From Roseovarius sp. SCSIO 43702 (GTDB taxonomy: Bacteria; Pseudomonadota; Alphaproteobacteria; Rhodobacterales; Rhodobacteraceae): a stretch of 64,000 nt of DNA. Shown here piece after piece: positions 41,462-51,519 of the stretch. The position numbers and the translations under genes were made by a program. The stretch is taken from positions 642,501 to 706,500 of the forward strand of contig NZ_CP080623.1 in assembly GCF_019599045.1 (NCBI RefSeq). Reading direction: 5' to 3'. The notes beneath the pieces are model-generated. The model had not been told where the DNA came from. It searched no databases and saw only the letters and a program-made list of their open reading frames with translations. The first letter of the stretch is position 1. Every line of letters starts with the position of its first letter.

Positions 41462-44400
41462 TCAGTAATCCTTCTCGAAGAAGATGCCGAGACCGCTGTC
41501 GCCGTCCGCGCCGAAGCTGCCCTTGGCCTTGAGGTTCTTGTTGATCTGGAGGTTGAGGTTGATCTGCGATTGGCCTTCGGAGTCGACTTCGACCTCGGAA
41601 TAGAGGTTCTCGGACAGGTATTTCCCGGCCTTGAGCTGCGTTTCGTCGTTGGGACCGGTCGTCACGTCGAGATCATCGAGGCCGAACCCCTTGCGCAGCT
41701 TGCCCACGACGCCATCGCCGCCCCGGCCCGCGAGGGTGGCCACGGCGGAAGCCAGCTGGAGCGCCTGGAAGGCCGAGATCTGGCTGATGTCGCGGCCGAA
41801 GATGAGCTGCGACAGAATCTGGTCGTCGGGGAGTTCGGGCTGGGACGAGAAGGTGATGTCGGGCTCCGACGCGGGGCCCTCGACCACGATGAAGACATCG
41901 ACATCGCCCGCGTCCGTCTGCGCCACGAGATAGATGTAGGGCACGAAGCTTCCCTGCATCCGCAGATACCCCTCGGTCAGGTCGAGCCGCTTGCCCAGGA
42001 TGTCGAGCCGTCCGCGGATGAGGTCGAATTGCCCCTCGGGGATGATGTTGCGGCTCGTCCCCCGCAGATGCAACCCTCCGCCCAGTTCGGCGTCGAGGCC
42101 GCGGCCGCGCACGAAGATGCGGGCGGGCGCGTTGATGCGGATGTCGAGCGGGTAGCTCGGCCCCGAGGCCGCGATGGCGCTGCCTTCCTCGCCCTGCTCT
42201 ATGAACTCCGCGAAGGCGCGGGTGCGCCGGACGTCCGCGGGTTCGTTCACGTGCTTGAGGCCGGGCAGCTTCGCGCCGGAGGTGAGCGCGCCGTCGGGGA
42301 TCTGAACCTTCACTTCGCCGAGATTGATCGTGCCGGCGATCGACGCGCCCCCGGTTGCAGGTCCGTTGAAGGTGATGCGGCCGTCGGCGGTGGTGGTGTA
42401 GAGGCCCGGATCTGTGATGCCGACGCGGCGCAGCTCGACCGCGAGATCCGACTGGAACGGAGGTTCGAGCCCGACGCGGCCGTTCACGGCGATCTGGCCG
42501 CCGGTCGAGACCGCGGCGGTCAGGTCGACCTGTGCTCCGCCGCCGCGCAGGTCGATGTTGCCGTTCACGTCATCGAGCCCGAGCCGCAGGTTGGGAAGCG
42601 CCACGCCCGCGCCGCGCGTGGTCACGCTGCCCGAGACGGAGGAGAGGGCCGGCGGGCCGTCGATGCGAAGATCGAACCGTGCGACACCCGACAGGCTCCG
42701 GGGGCTGATGAAGGGATTGGCAAGCGCGAGCGGCGCCTGGCCGGTCGCGGCGAGGTTCAGAGCGCCGCCCGAGCCGATGCGGCCCGAGACGCTGACCGTC
42801 ATGCCGGCGGGGCCGGTGGCGTCGGCATCGACCACGTAGCCGCCATTGTCCCCGCGGATCGTGCCGCTTGCCGTCGCGGGGCCCGAGAACTCGGGGGCGA
42901 GCAGCGCGACATTCGCCAGCCGCGCGTCGAACCGCGCCGAGGAGGAGCCATCCGTGCCGAGCGTGCCCGAGGCGTCGGCACTGATCTGCGGATTGTCGAG
43001 ATCGGCGGTCTTGATGGTGATCGTCCCGTCGGCCGCGCGTTCGAGCGAGGCGTCGAGCGTGGTGGTCCCGCGCAGAAGCGGATCGACCTGCGGATTGCCG
43101 ATAGCAAGGTTCTGGCCGGTCAGATCGAGCGTCGCGCGGCCGCTGCCATCGGCGGCAAGTGCGCCTTGGCCCGTGGCGTCGATGCGGGGCGAGGTGACGC
43201 GGGCGGTCGTGACGGTGATCGTGCCTGTCGCATCGCGCGCGGCCTCGACCCGCGCGGTCGAATCGCCGCGCAGGATCGTGTCGACCGCCTCGATGCCGAT
43301 GGCGAGGTCGGTGCCGGCCATGGTCGCCGTCGCTTCCCCGATGCGGGCCTCGATATCGCCCGAGGCCGCGACGGAAAGATCGACGGAGCCTCGCAGGGGT
43401 CGGCCCGCGATCCCGGCATAGGGCGAGAGGTTTCCGGCCACGAGATTGGCGTCGAGAGTGGCGGTGCCGGGCTTGAACTCCTCGCGCAGTTCGACAGTGC
43501 CGTTGGCCGTCAGCAGCGCGTCGCCGGGTCCCGTGGCGCTCAGGCGGAGATTCCACAGGTCCGGGGTCGTTTCGGCCTGATCGGCGTTGAGAAGCAGGCT
43601 CGCGGCGCCGTCGAGGCGCGAGTCGATCACGCTCATGTCCGAGAGGTTCAGCGCCAGTTCCGCGCGGCTTCCTTCCGATTTCCACGCCGCGTTCGCGGTG
43701 AGGTTGGTGAGCGGGGAGTCGAGCGTGAGCTTCTCGATGAAGGTGCCGTCGGGACCGCGCCGCAGGTCGGCGAAGAGTTGCGTCTCGCCGTCGAGAAGCG
43801 GGTCGATGCGTGGCTGACCGAGGGCCAGATCGCGCGCCGTGCCCGTGACGCGCAGGTTGCTGCGGCCCTCGGCCGGCACCATGCCCGCGTCCAGCGTGAC
43901 CTCGGCCGCACCGCCGAGATCGGTGCCCGCAAGTTCCGCGAAACGGGCGAGATCGCGGGCCACCAGGTCGAGTTTGGCCGAAAGGCGCAGGGGCGTTTCG
44001 GGGTCCGTCAGGTTGGCGATCTCGGCGGAGCCGTCGAGCGCGTAATCCGCGCCGTTGAGCGTCAATGCGGTGAGGCGGAAGGGCGTGCCCTGCCGCCATT
44101 CGAAATCGACATCGCCCGAGATGTTTTCACCGATTGCGCGGGCCAGCGCCGGATCGGTCAGGTCAAGGTCCTGAACCCGGTAGTCGAGCGCGCCGTCCAC
44201 GCGTCCCGGCTGGCCCGGGTCGCCCTGGCTCAGGGTGCCCCCGCCGGTGAGTTCGATCCGGCGCAGGCCGAGTTCTTCGCGCTCGAGGCCGCTTGCGTCG
44301 AGCGTGAGGCGCCAATCGTCGCCGCGCGCACGGTCATAGCGCAGCGCGAGGTCGAGCGTGTCGAGCGTCGTTCTTGGGCCGCTGAGCGGAAGGAGGACGG

Positions 44401-45502
44401 GGGCGCCGTCCTTCGAGGCGAGCGTGCCCGTGAGGTCGAAGCGTTCGGGCCAGTTGTCGGGACCGATCTGCAACGTGCCCGCAAGTTCGAGCGCCGCGGC
44501 GTCGAGCGTGAACGTGTCGATCGTGAGGCCTCCGTCGGCGGGCTTCGATCCCTCGACCACGAGCGCCACGTCGCGCCCGAAGAAATCGCGGTAATCGGGT
44601 GCGAAGATTGGTGCCACGTCGCCGCGAATATCCGCGGCGAAACGTGTGGGGGTCGCGGCGTCGGGCGTCTCGGGATCGGGGGAGGGCGACTGGATCGTCA
44701 CGGTTCCGCCGAGCCGCCGCTCGCCATCGGTATCGAGCGCGATCTCGGCAGTGAAATCGTCGAGCGGCGCGTTGCCCTTGACGGTCAGCTCGAAGGAAGG
44801 ATTGCCCGGAATGCCCATCAGCTTCGACGCCAGCCCGCCCTCGGCCTCGGTCACGGTGAGATCGATCCCGAGGACGCGGTCGGCGTTGGAGAAACTGGCC
44901 TCGAGCGATACGAAATCGGAGCTTCGGTCAAGCCGGCTGACGTCGAGCGTGGCGCTGCCCTCGCCATCGTCGAGCTGAAGCGAGCCCTCGAGCGACAGGC
45001 TCAGCTCTTCGCCCAGGATCGGCTCGCCGAGCACGACCTTCTTGGCCGCGATCTTCTCGATATTCACCGCGACGGGAAGATCGGGAAGCGAAAAGCCGGT
45101 GGATTCGGGCTCAGGAACATCGGGGCCTTCCTGCGGCTTGGGAAGGCGTTCGAGGATGATCTCCTCGGCGGAGAACTCGGTCACGGACAGCCGGCCGGTC
45201 AGGAGCGCGCTGCGGCTCCAGTCCAGGGTGACGTCGGTCACGGTGAGCCAGATGCCGTCCTCGTCCGCGATGGTCAGCTTGTCGAGCGTCGCCTCGCTGC
45301 TGAGGACGCCCCTGAACCCCTCGATGCGCACGTCGCGGCCCTCGGTCGAGAGATTGTCCTCGATGAGACCTTGCAGGAAGCCGCGGTCCTCCCGCTCCTG
45401 CTCCTGATCCTGCGCGTCGGCGGCCATGCCCAGGCTCGCCAAGAGGACCAGAAGCGCGATTCGCAGCGCGCGCAGCCAGGGATGATCAACTTTGTTAAAC
45501 AT
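41462..45502 (-). CDS. tamB: Translocation and assembly module protein TamB
   Basis: A 1346-residue AsmA-like protein: an N-terminal signal anchor (LRIALLVLLASLGMAADA), about a thousand residues of repeated beta-taco-forming pattern, and the C-terminal DUF490/TamB domain (GGGLHLRGTSRNIIPEGQF, SQPELPDDQILSQLIFGRD, KYLSENLYSEVEVDS). It spans the periplasm and works with TamA in outer-membrane protein and phospholipid handling. I prefer the ATG at 45502; an upstream TTG would add two residues. It starts 2 bases after the tamA stop. Confidence 0.95.
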   Translation of the reverse strand: MFNKVDHPWLRALRIALLVLLASLGMAADAQDQEQEREDRGFLQGLIEDNLSTEGRDVRIEGFRGVLSSEATLDKLTIADEDGIWLTVTDVTLDWSRSALLTGRLSVTEFSAEEIILERLPKPQEGPDVPEPESTGFSLPDLPVAVNIEKIAAKKVVLGEPILGEELSLSLEGSLQLDDGEGSATLDVSRLDRSSDFVSLEASFSNADRVLGIDLTVTEAEGGLASKLMGIPGNPSFELTVKGNAPLDDFTAEIALDTDGERRLGGTVTIQSPSPDPETPDAATPTRFAADIRGDVAPIFAPDYRDFFGRDVALVVEGSKPADGGLTIDTFTLDAAALELAGTLQIGPDNWPERFDLTGTLASKDGAPVLLPLSGPRTTLDTLDLALRYDRARGDDWRLTLDASGLEREELGLRRIELTGGGTLSQGDPGQPGRVDGALDYRVQDLDLTDPALARAIGENISGDVDFEWRQGTPFRLTALTLNGADYALDGSAEIANLTDPETPLRLSAKLDLVARDLARFAELAGTDLGGAAEVTLDAGMVPAEGRSNLRVTGTARDLALGQPRIDPLLDGETQLFADLRRGPDGTFIEKLTLDSPLTNLTANAAWKSEGSRAELALNLSDMSVIDSRLDGAASLLLNADQAETTPDLWNLRLSATGPGDALLTANGTVELREEFKPGTATLDANLVAGNLSPYAGIAGRPLRGSVDLSVAASGDIEARIGEATATMAGTDLAIGIEAVDTILRGDSTARVEAARDATGTITVTTARVTSPRIDATGQGALAADGSGRATLDLTGQNLAIGNPQVDPLLRGTTTLDASLERAADGTITIKTADLDNPQISADASGTLGTDGSSSARFDARLANVALLAPEFSGPATASGTIRGDNGGYVVDADATGPAGMTVSVSGRIGSGGALNLAATGQAPLALANPFISPRSLSGVARFDLRIDGPPALSSVSGSVTTRGAGVALPNLRLGLDDVNGNIDLRGGGAQVDLTAAVSTGGQIAVNGRVGLEPPFQSDLAVELRRVGITDPGLYTTTADGRITFNGPATGGASIAGTINLGEVKVQIPDGALTSGAKLPGLKHVNEPADVRRTRAFAEFIEQGEEGSAIAASGPSYPLDIRINAPARIFVRGRGLDAELGGGLHLRGTSRNIIPEGQFDLIRGRLDILGKRLDLTEGYLRMQGSFVPYIYLVAQTDAGDVDVFIVVEGPASEPDITFSSQPELPDDQILSQLIFGRDISQISAFQALQLASAVATLAGRGGDGVVGKLRKGFGLDDLDVTTGPNDETQLKAGKYLSENLYSEVEVDSEGQSQINLNLQINKNLKAKGSFGADGDSGLGIFFEKDY

Positions 45503-45504
45503 AC

Positions 45505-47370
45505 TCAAAACGCCTGTCCGATACCGATATAGACCTGAACGCCGTCGCCGGTGCTTCCGCTGACGGGGAGCGCCACGTCGAGCCGGATCGGGCCGATGCC
45601 CGTCGCGTAGCGAAGCCCGACGCCCGCGCCGCTGTGCCAGCGTCCGCTGCCGTCGTAGATCGCTTCCGGGCCGATATAGCCCACGTCGTAGAAGGCGACG
45701 GGATCGAAACTGCCCGGCAGGTCGACCCGAAGCTCGGCGGAGGCGGCCACGAAGGAGCGCCCGCCGGTCAGCCCGCCGCCGGTGTTCACGCCGAGCGATT
45801 GATAGGGATGGCCGCGCACCGTGTTGCCGCCGCCCGAATAGAACAGGAATTCCTGCGGCGTGTCCGAGATGCTCGAGCCCAGGACGCTGCCGAATTGCAG
45901 CCGGCCCGCGACCGTGAAGAGCCCGTCGCTGTCAAGTTGCCGGTAGGTGCGGCCGTCGAGCTTGATCCGGGCACCGGAATCCGTGTTGTCGAGCGAGATG
46001 AAGGGCATGACCTCGGCCTGAAGATAGTAGCCTTCGGCCGGATCGAGCGGGATGTCGCGGCTGTCATAGGTCGCCCGCAGCGGCACGAGCAGGTGGAAGA
46101 ACTCGGAGTTGCCGGTGACATCCGTTTCGTCGGAATAGCGGAGCGCGAGACCCGCCTCGACGGTCAGCTTGTCGGTGACGATCCGGCTGAACCCGAAGCC
46201 GAGCTCGATCTGGTCGGAGAGATAGTTGGGCTCGTCCTCGCGCGCGATGCGCCCGGCCACGTAGAGCGTGGTGTCGGCGCCGAAGGTCGCGGGGCGCTCG
46301 AACCGGCCCGCGACCTCGTAGTCGATACCCTCGCGCCCGTTGAAGCCGCCTTCCTCGCTGCCGATGCCGCCGACCCGGGCATCGAAACGCAGGCGTTCGG
46401 CGCCGCCGAGAAGATTGCGGTGGAGCCAGAAGCTCGAGAGGGTGAGACCCTCGTTGCCGGATATCTCGGCGCCGAAGCCGAAGCGGCGCGGCTTCTCGTC
46501 GGCGACGTCCATGCGGATATCCATGACGTTTCCGTCGCGCAGCTCTTCGGCCTCGGTGAGCGATACGGACTTGAACGCGCCGGTGCGGCGCAGGCGCTTG
46601 GCGGATGTCTCGAGCTCGTCGGGCGAGAAGCGTTCGCCCGTCGGCAGGCCCGCGATCGCCTGGAGGCGCTCGGGGCGCACCGCGCTGCGGCTCGTCTGCA
46701 CGAGGTCGCCGAAATAGACCACCGGGCCGGGCCGCAACGCCAGTTGCGCGATCAGCGTCTTGGCGCGGTGATCGGCGACGAGGTTCTGCCCGGCGAGTTC
46801 GGCCTTGGCGCGGCCCACGTCGCGCCAGCCCTCGATCCCCGCGTCGACGGTCCTCTGGATGATGCGCGCGCGCGCGCGTTCGCCGCGGCGAAAGTTCTCG
46901 GGCAACTCGGTGCCGGGCGCGAGCGGCCCGATCTCGGCACGGCCGAAGGTGAAGGGGCGGCCGGGATCGACGCGCACCACGACCCGTCCGATGCCCGAGG
47001 GACGCGCGAAGGGCGACATGCGCGCGGCTTCCTGGCCGTCCACGCGGATGTTGATGACACCGCTGTAATAGCCGAACTGGTAGAGCACGCTCAGAAGCTT
47101 GGCATAGTCGGCATTGGCCGCCGCGATGATGTCCTGGGGATCGGTGCGGCCCTCGTCCTTGGCGGACCGGACAAGCGACGCATCGACCAGCGCCTCGCGC
47201 AGATCGTCATCATTCGTGCGTATGTCGAAGGCGACCTGCTGTGCGGAGACGACCGATGCGGCGGAGATGAATGTCGCCATGAGCGCGACCTTGAATGTGC
47301 ACCAGAACCCCGTTTCCCGTCCCAAACTCTCTGCCCCTTCGCCCGGTTGTCCCTGCGGCCATGGCCGCAT
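45505..47370 (-). CDS. tamA: Translocation and assembly module outer-membrane protein TamA
   Basis: About 606-621 residues of the Omp85 family: POTRA domains (about 60-270; FGRAEIGPLAPG, LLSVLYQFGYYSGVINIRVDG) then a 16-stranded barrel with EISGNEGLTLSSFWLHRNL, the AEGYYLQAEVMPF strand, GGGNTVRGHPYQSLG (the conserved VRGY/F-type loop) and a terminal Phe. The N-terminus is uncertain: ATG at 47370 gives a long leader before the hydrophobic VALMATFISAASVVSA, while TTG at 47325, behind GAAGGGGCAGAGAG, gives a normal signal peptide and seems more likely. Confidence 0.94.
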   Translation of the reverse strand: MRPWPQGQPGEGAESLGRETGFWCTFKVALMATFISAASVVSAQQVAFDIRTNDDDLREALVDASLVRSAKDEGRTDPQDIIAAANADYAKLLSVLYQFGYYSGVINIRVDGQEAARMSPFARPSGIGRVVVRVDPGRPFTFGRAEIGPLAPGTELPENFRRGERARARIIQRTVDAGIEGWRDVGRAKAELAGQNLVADHRAKTLIAQLALRPGPVVYFGDLVQTSRSAVRPERLQAIAGLPTGERFSPDELETSAKRLRRTGAFKSVSLTEAEELRDGNVMDIRMDVADEKPRRFGFGAEISGNEGLTLSSFWLHRNLLGGAERLRFDARVGGIGSEEGGFNGREGIDYEVAGRFERPATFGADTTLYVAGRIAREDEPNYLSDQIELGFGFSRIVTDKLTVEAGLALRYSDETDVTGNSEFFHLLVPLRATYDSRDIPLDPAEGYYLQAEVMPFISLDNTDSGARIKLDGRTYRQLDSDGLFTVAGRLQFGSVLGSSISDTPQEFLFYSGGGNTVRGHPYQSLGVNTGGGLTGGRSFVAASAELRVDLPGSFDPVAFYDVGYIGPEAIYDGSGRWHSGAGVGLRYATGIGPIRLDVALPVSGSTGDGVQVYIGIGQAF

Positions 47371-47633
47371 GTTGCAGGCAAAGCCTATTGCAATAAGCGC
47401 GAAGCCTCCAGCAGGTTCCCCGGGCCCTGTTTTGCGCCGCTGTGGGCCACAGGGACCATCGGCGGGTTCCCGCGCAGCGCCGGCCCCTGGCGGTCGGTGG
47501 CTTGCGGGCGTGTCGCGTGCGGCGGCGCATTCCGATGATTGTGCCCGCCCCGTGCCTGTGCCACGGTCGCTCCCGGACCAAATTCGGGGCGCCGGCGCCC
47601 CGTCGCCGCAACCTGCAAACCGGAGAGATAGCC

Positions 47634-48602
47634 ATGACCGGGCACGCGAACGAAACCCGACGTCTCAATCTGCCTTTCGTGGGCATCTGCACCTTCGGGA
47701 AGTACCCCTATGTGGAGGATTGGGACGCCATCGACGCCGATGTCGCCGTGATGGGCGCCCCCTTCGACCAGGGGTGCCAGTGGCGCTCGGGGGCGCGCAT
47801 GGGGCCCCGGGGCGTGCGCGAGGCGTCGACGCTTTTCTCCTTCGGGTTGGGCGGAGCCTACGATCACGAGGATGACGAGACCTATCTCGATCCGGCCAAG
47901 GTGCGGATCGTCGATATCGGGGACGCCGACATCGTGCATACCGACACCGGGCAGAGCCATGCCAATATCGAGCATGGCGTGCGCAAGATGCTGGCCGCCG
48001 GCGCGCTGCCGGTGGTGATCGGAGGGGATCATTCGGTCAATATCCCCTGCATCAACGCCTTCGACGACCAGGAGCCCATTCATGTCGTGCAGATCGACGC
48101 GCATCTCGATTTCGTGGATGAACGGCACGGCGTGCGCTTCGGACATGGCAACCCGATGCGCCGCGCCGCCGAGAAGGGGTATGTCACGGGCCTGAGCCAG
48201 ATCGGCATTCGCAACGTGTCGTCCACCGCGCGCGACGGCTACGAGGCCGCGCGCGAGATGGGGGCCGATATCGTCTCGGTGCGGCAGTTCCGCAAGATGG
48301 GTGTCGAGGGGATGCTCGACCGCATCCCCGAAGGCGCACGCTATTACCTCACCATCGACATCGACGGGTTCGATCCGTCCATCGCCCCCGGCACCGGCAC
48401 ACCGAGCCACGGCGGGTTCCTCTATTACGAGATGCTGGAACTGATCGACGGGTTGGCCAGGCGTGGCGATATCGTCGGCATGGACCTGGTCGAGGTCGCG
48501 CCGGATTACGACACGACCGGCACCACTTCGATCCTCGCCGCGCAGGTGCTTCTCAACACGATCGGCCGCGTGATGCATCAGCGCGCCGCGAGGAAGGGCT
48601 GA
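47634..48602 (+). CDS. Agmatinase/ureohydrolase family protein
   Basis: A 322-residue Mn-dependent ureohydrolase. Metal ligands are in GGDHSVN, QIDAHLDF and DIDGFDPSIAPGTGTPSHGG, all intact. Family members hydrolyse agmatine, guanidinobutyrate, proclavaminate or guanidine-like substrates to urea; the sequence alone does not settle which. The ATG at 47634 is preceded by GGAGAG. The next gene is an ArgE-type deacetylase 4 bases on, so the pair is an operon in amidino or acylated amino-acid breakdown. Confidence 0.88.
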   Translation: MTGHANETRRLNLPFVGICTFGKYPYVEDWDAIDADVAVMGAPFDQGCQWRSGARMGPRGVREASTLFSFGLGGAYDHEDDETYLDPAKVRIVDIGDADIVHTDTGQSHANIEHGVRKMLAAGALPVVIGGDHSVNIPCINAFDDQEPIHVVQIDAHLDFVDERHGVRFGHGNPMRRAAEKGYVTGLSQIGIRNVSSTARDGYEAAREMGADIVSVRQFRKMGVEGMLDRIPEGARYYLTIDIDGFDPSIAPGTGTPSHGGFLYYEMLELIDGLARRGDIVGMDLVEVAPDYDTTGTTSILAAQVLLNTIGRVMHQRAARKG

Positions 48603-48606
48603 GGAA

Positions 48607-49764
48607 ATGACCAGTTCCGCGGAAATTCTCGCCCGTCTCATCGCCTTCGACACGGTGAGCCGCAATCCCAACATGGACCTCATGGACTACGTGCGCGACG
48701 CGCTGGCCGGGGTGGGAGTCGAGGCGACCATCATACCCAACGAGGAGGGCACGAAGGCCAACCTTCTGGCCACGATCGGCCCGTCGGATCGGGGCGGGGT
48801 CATGCTCTCGGGGCATACCGACGTGGTGCCGGTGGACGGGCAGGACTGGAGCAAGCCGCCTTTCGAGCTGACCGAGGAGAACGACCGGTATTACGGGCGC
48901 GGCACGGCGGACATGAAGGGGTTCGTGGCCTGCGCGTTGGCGGCGGGGCTGAAGGCCGCGCGGCGCGAGCTGAAGACCCCGCTGCATCTCGCCTTTTCCT
49001 ATGACGAGGAGATCGGCTGCCAGGGGGTGCGCTCGATGATCGACCTTCTGCGCGAGGCGCCGGTCCGGCCCGCCATGTGCATCGTGGGCGAGCCCACATC
49101 GCTGACCGTGGCGACCGGACACAAGGGCAAGATCGCGCTCAGGGCGCGCTGCGTGGGCCGCGAGGGGCATTCCGCGTTGGCGCCGCTTGCCATGAACGCG
49201 CTGCATCTGGGCGCCGACCTCATCGCGGAGTTGCGCGATGTGCAGGCGGGCCTGCGCGACGAGGGGGCGCAGGACGGGGATTACGACGTGCCCTACACCA
49301 CCGTCCACGCGGCCAAGATCGCCGGCGGCGTCGCGCTCAACATCGTGCCGAACCTCTGCGAGGTGGATTTCGAGATCCGCAACGTGGCCGAGGACGACCC
49401 GCAGACGATACTGGCCGAGATCCGCGCCCGCGCCGGGCGGATCGTGGCGGGGGTGGCCGACCATGCACCCGAGGCCGCGATCGAGATTGCCGAGACCTTC
49501 TCCTACCCCGGTCTGAACACGTCGCGCTCGGCGGACGTGGTGGGTTTCGTCAAGTCGCTGACGGGCGGCAATGCCACCTGCAAGGTGGCGTTCGGCACCG
49601 AGGGCGGGCTTTTCTCGCAGGAGCTCGACGTGCCCACGGTGGTGTGCGGGCCGGGCTCGATGATGCAGGGTCACAAGCCCGACGAATATGTCGAGGTCAG
49701 CCAGATCGAGCGCTGCGACGCGATGCTCGACACGCTGCTCGAGCGGCTCGAGGCGGGCATCTGA
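48607..49764 (+). CDS. argE: Acetylornithine deacetylase (ArgE/M20 family)
   Basis: 385 residues of the M20 zinc peptidase family. Zinc and catalytic segments are LSGHTDVVPVDGQDWSKPPF, GRGTADMKGFVA, SYDEEIGCQGVRSM and GPGSMMQGHKPDEYVE. ArgE removes acetyl from N-acetylornithine, but alphaproteobacteria usually make ornithine with ArgJ, so this copy, paired with the ureohydrolase, may act on another acyl amino acid in catabolism. Confidence 0.88.
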   Translation: MTSSAEILARLIAFDTVSRNPNMDLMDYVRDALAGVGVEATIIPNEEGTKANLLATIGPSDRGGVMLSGHTDVVPVDGQDWSKPPFELTEENDRYYGRGTADMKGFVACALAAGLKAARRELKTPLHLAFSYDEEIGCQGVRSMIDLLREAPVRPAMCIVGEPTSLTVATGHKGKIALRARCVGREGHSALAPLAMNALHLGADLIAELRDVQAGLRDEGAQDGDYDVPYTTVHAAKIAGGVALNIVPNLCEVDFEIRNVAEDDPQTILAEIRARAGRIVAGVADHAPEAAIEIAETFSYPGLNTSRSADVVGFVKSLTGGNATCKVAFGTEGGLFSQELDVPTVVCGPGSMMQGHKPDEYVEVSQIERCDAMLDTLLERLEAGI

Positions 49765-49800
49765 AGCGTTTCGCTTTTGACCTGAGCCGAATCGCTTCAG
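49761..49800. terminator. Inverted repeat between argE and the DUF1203 gene
   Basis: CTGAAGCG (49761-49768) and CGCTTCAG (49793-49800) are perfect inverses separated by 24 bases. They overlap the end of each convergent gene (the DUF1203 stop lies at 49797-49799), so this is a plausible bidirectional terminator. Confidence 0.45.
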
Positions 49801-50264
49801 GCACGCGTGACCGACGCGGCGAAACAGCCCGGTTTCGCGTAGTGGAGATGCACGTAATGCGCTTGCGGGTCGGCGAAAGCGGCGGAGAGCGCGGCGTCCA
49901 GCCGGGTGCCCGCGACCACATCGGCGGCGATCATCATGTCCCCTGCATCGAAGACCCGCACGGAAATCAGGCGAGATCGCAGAACCTCCGGGATCTCGTC
50001 CACTGCCGGCCGCGCACGGGCGACGCCGGGACGGACAAAGATCGCGTGGCTGGCGCGGTAGGGCGATTGCGCGGGCTGATGCTCGTGGTGAACAAGGAGG
50101 ACCGTTTCGCCCGGTTCGGCATCCGCGAGGCTGACGCGGCAGGGTGTGCCGGGCTTGGCCTCGACCGTCACGCGACACGCGTTTCGGCGGGCCAGTTCGT
50201 CATCGGGAAGCTCGAAGAGACCGGCGAAGATCTCGGGGTCGAGCGCGTGGATCTGGAAGGTCAT
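49797..50264 (-). CDS. DUF1203 family protein
   Basis: A 155-residue DUF1203 protein. The family pattern is CRVSLADAEPGETVLLVHHEHQ, YRASHAIFVRPG and HYVHLHYAKPGCFAASVTRA, nearly the whole sequence. No function is established. It lies 80 bases downstream of the Rieske oxygenase gene on the opposite-facing leftward strand and could share its transcript. Confidence 0.85.
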   Translation of the reverse strand: MTFQIHALDPEIFAGLFELPDDELARRNACRVTVEAKPGTPCRVSLADAEPGETVLLVHHEHQPAQSPYRASHAIFVRPGVARARPAVDEIPEVLRSRLISVRVFDAGDMMIAADVVAGTRLDAALSAAFADPQAHYVHLHYAKPGCFAASVTRA

Positions 50265-50344
50265 CGGATCGGTCCTCGGTGGTGGCCTGTCGCACCCATG
50301 ATGCGACAGGCCACGCCGTTGGACGACCCGTTTCCTGCTCTTTG

Positions 50345-51484
50345 TCAGCTCGGGTTCACGCGGTTGTTGAGGTAATGTGCGAACTCGTAGTTCGGCCGCT
50401 CCAGGTGCGACAGGTGGCCCGGTTCGGCCATGGTCGAGCAGAGACCGGCATAGACCTTCTCGGTGCAGCCCCGATCCTCGACGTTCACGTCATCGAGAAG
50501 CGCCTTCACGGCCTCGAAATGGCTTTGCGCGTCGGGGTCGTTGACGAATTCCGGCGCCATGCCGCCGCCGAAGCGGATGTCGACCTTGCCCACACCGTTC
50601 GGGTGCAGGCTGAGATACCAGAAATACCCGGGCGTCAGCGTGATCAGAAGGCTCGGGTAGATCGCCAGCAGGAAGGTCGTGCGCCGCCGCTCGCCCTCGA
50701 TCCGCGTGTTCGTGGGATGCGCATTGGCGAGCTTGAAATGCTCTTCCTTCAGGATCCAATGATAGTTGAAAGCCTCCTCGCCCGGGGGGCAGACCATCTC
50801 GTCGAGCTTCGAGAGCCCGCCGATGGTGCCCGCGTGGCAGACAGGCAGGTGATAGCTTTCCATGAAGTTCTCGGCCAGCACCTTCCAGTTCGTGTCCCAT
50901 GTGTGGGTCTCGAAGAAGGTCTGGGAGTAGTTCTCCATCCCGAAATCGCCGACGAGATCCTCGACCTTCGAGAGTTGATCGGCCACCGCCGGCGCGTCGG
51001 GATTGAGGGTGACCATGATCCAGCCCAGCCATTCCTCGCAGCGCACTTGCGGCAGGCGGTAGTTGTCCTTGCAGAACTCATCGTTCTTGGTCATCGCCGG
51101 CGCACCGCGCAGGTTGCCGTCGAGATTGTAGGTCCAGGCGTGGTAGGGGCAGACGATGGCCCGCGTGTTGCCCGATCCTTCGAGCAGCGTGGACATGCGG
51201 TGCAGGCAGACGTTCGATTGCGCACGAAGCGCGCCCTCGCGGTCGCGGATGACCATGATCGGCTGACCGGCGAGCGAGAGCGTGGTGTAGTCGCCCGGCT
51301 CGGTAAGCATGTCGGCGCGGCCGACGCAGAACCAGTCTTTCGCGAAGATCTGGGAGAGTTCGGCCTCGAGGAAGGCGGGGTCGGTATAGACCGATTTCGG
51401 CATCGCGCGCGCGCTCTCGAAAGGCTGCGCGACGTTGCGGGCCAGTTCGGCCATGGGTGAAAGCGTTGTGTCGTGGCGGGTCAT
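50345..51484 (-). CDS. Rieske non-haem iron oxygenase, alpha subunit
   Basis: 379 residues. The Rieske [2Fe-2S] site is C93-x-H95 ... C112-x2-H115. The mononuclear iron site is in LAENFMESYHLPVCHAG (His212, His217) with a later Asp. Layout and length match ring-hydroxylating oxygenases and quaternary-amine demethylases (GbcA, stachydrine or carnitine monooxygenase type); the substrate is not decided here. The reductase is not adjacent. A LysR regulator is divergently transcribed, the usual arrangement for an inducible catabolic enzyme. Confidence 0.9.
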   Translation of the reverse strand: MTRHDTTLSPMAELARNVAQPFESARAMPKSVYTDPAFLEAELSQIFAKDWFCVGRADMLTEPGDYTTLSLAGQPIMVIRDREGALRAQSNVCLHRMSTLLEGSGNTRAIVCPYHAWTYNLDGNLRGAPAMTKNDEFCKDNYRLPQVRCEEWLGWIMVTLNPDAPAVADQLSKVEDLVGDFGMENYSQTFFETHTWDTNWKVLAENFMESYHLPVCHAGTIGGLSKLDEMVCPPGEEAFNYHWILKEEHFKLANAHPTNTRIEGERRRTTFLLAIYPSLLITLTPGYFWYLSLHPNGVGKVDIRFGGGMAPEFVNDPDAQSHFEAVKALLDDVNVEDRGCTEKVYAGLCSTMAEPGHLSHLERPNYEFAHYLNNRVNPS

Positions 51485-51519
51485 GGCAGTCTCCTTGACG
51501 GGCGAGCACTCGGTTCATC

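Noticed and set aside
41570..45532. A very long open frame (about 1320 codons) on the + strand opposite tamB
   Set aside because: Its composition (Ala, Arg, Gly, Asp, Glu rich, no domain pattern) is the usual mirror of a GC-rich gene with G/C third bases; TamB on the other strand has the real signal peptide and C-terminal domain.
47325..47370. The first 15 residues of the longer TamA frame as a real N-terminus
   Set aside because: They precede the charged and hydrophobic parts of the signal peptide and show no conserved feature; TTG at 47325 with a nearby GA-rich site is a better start, though not proven.
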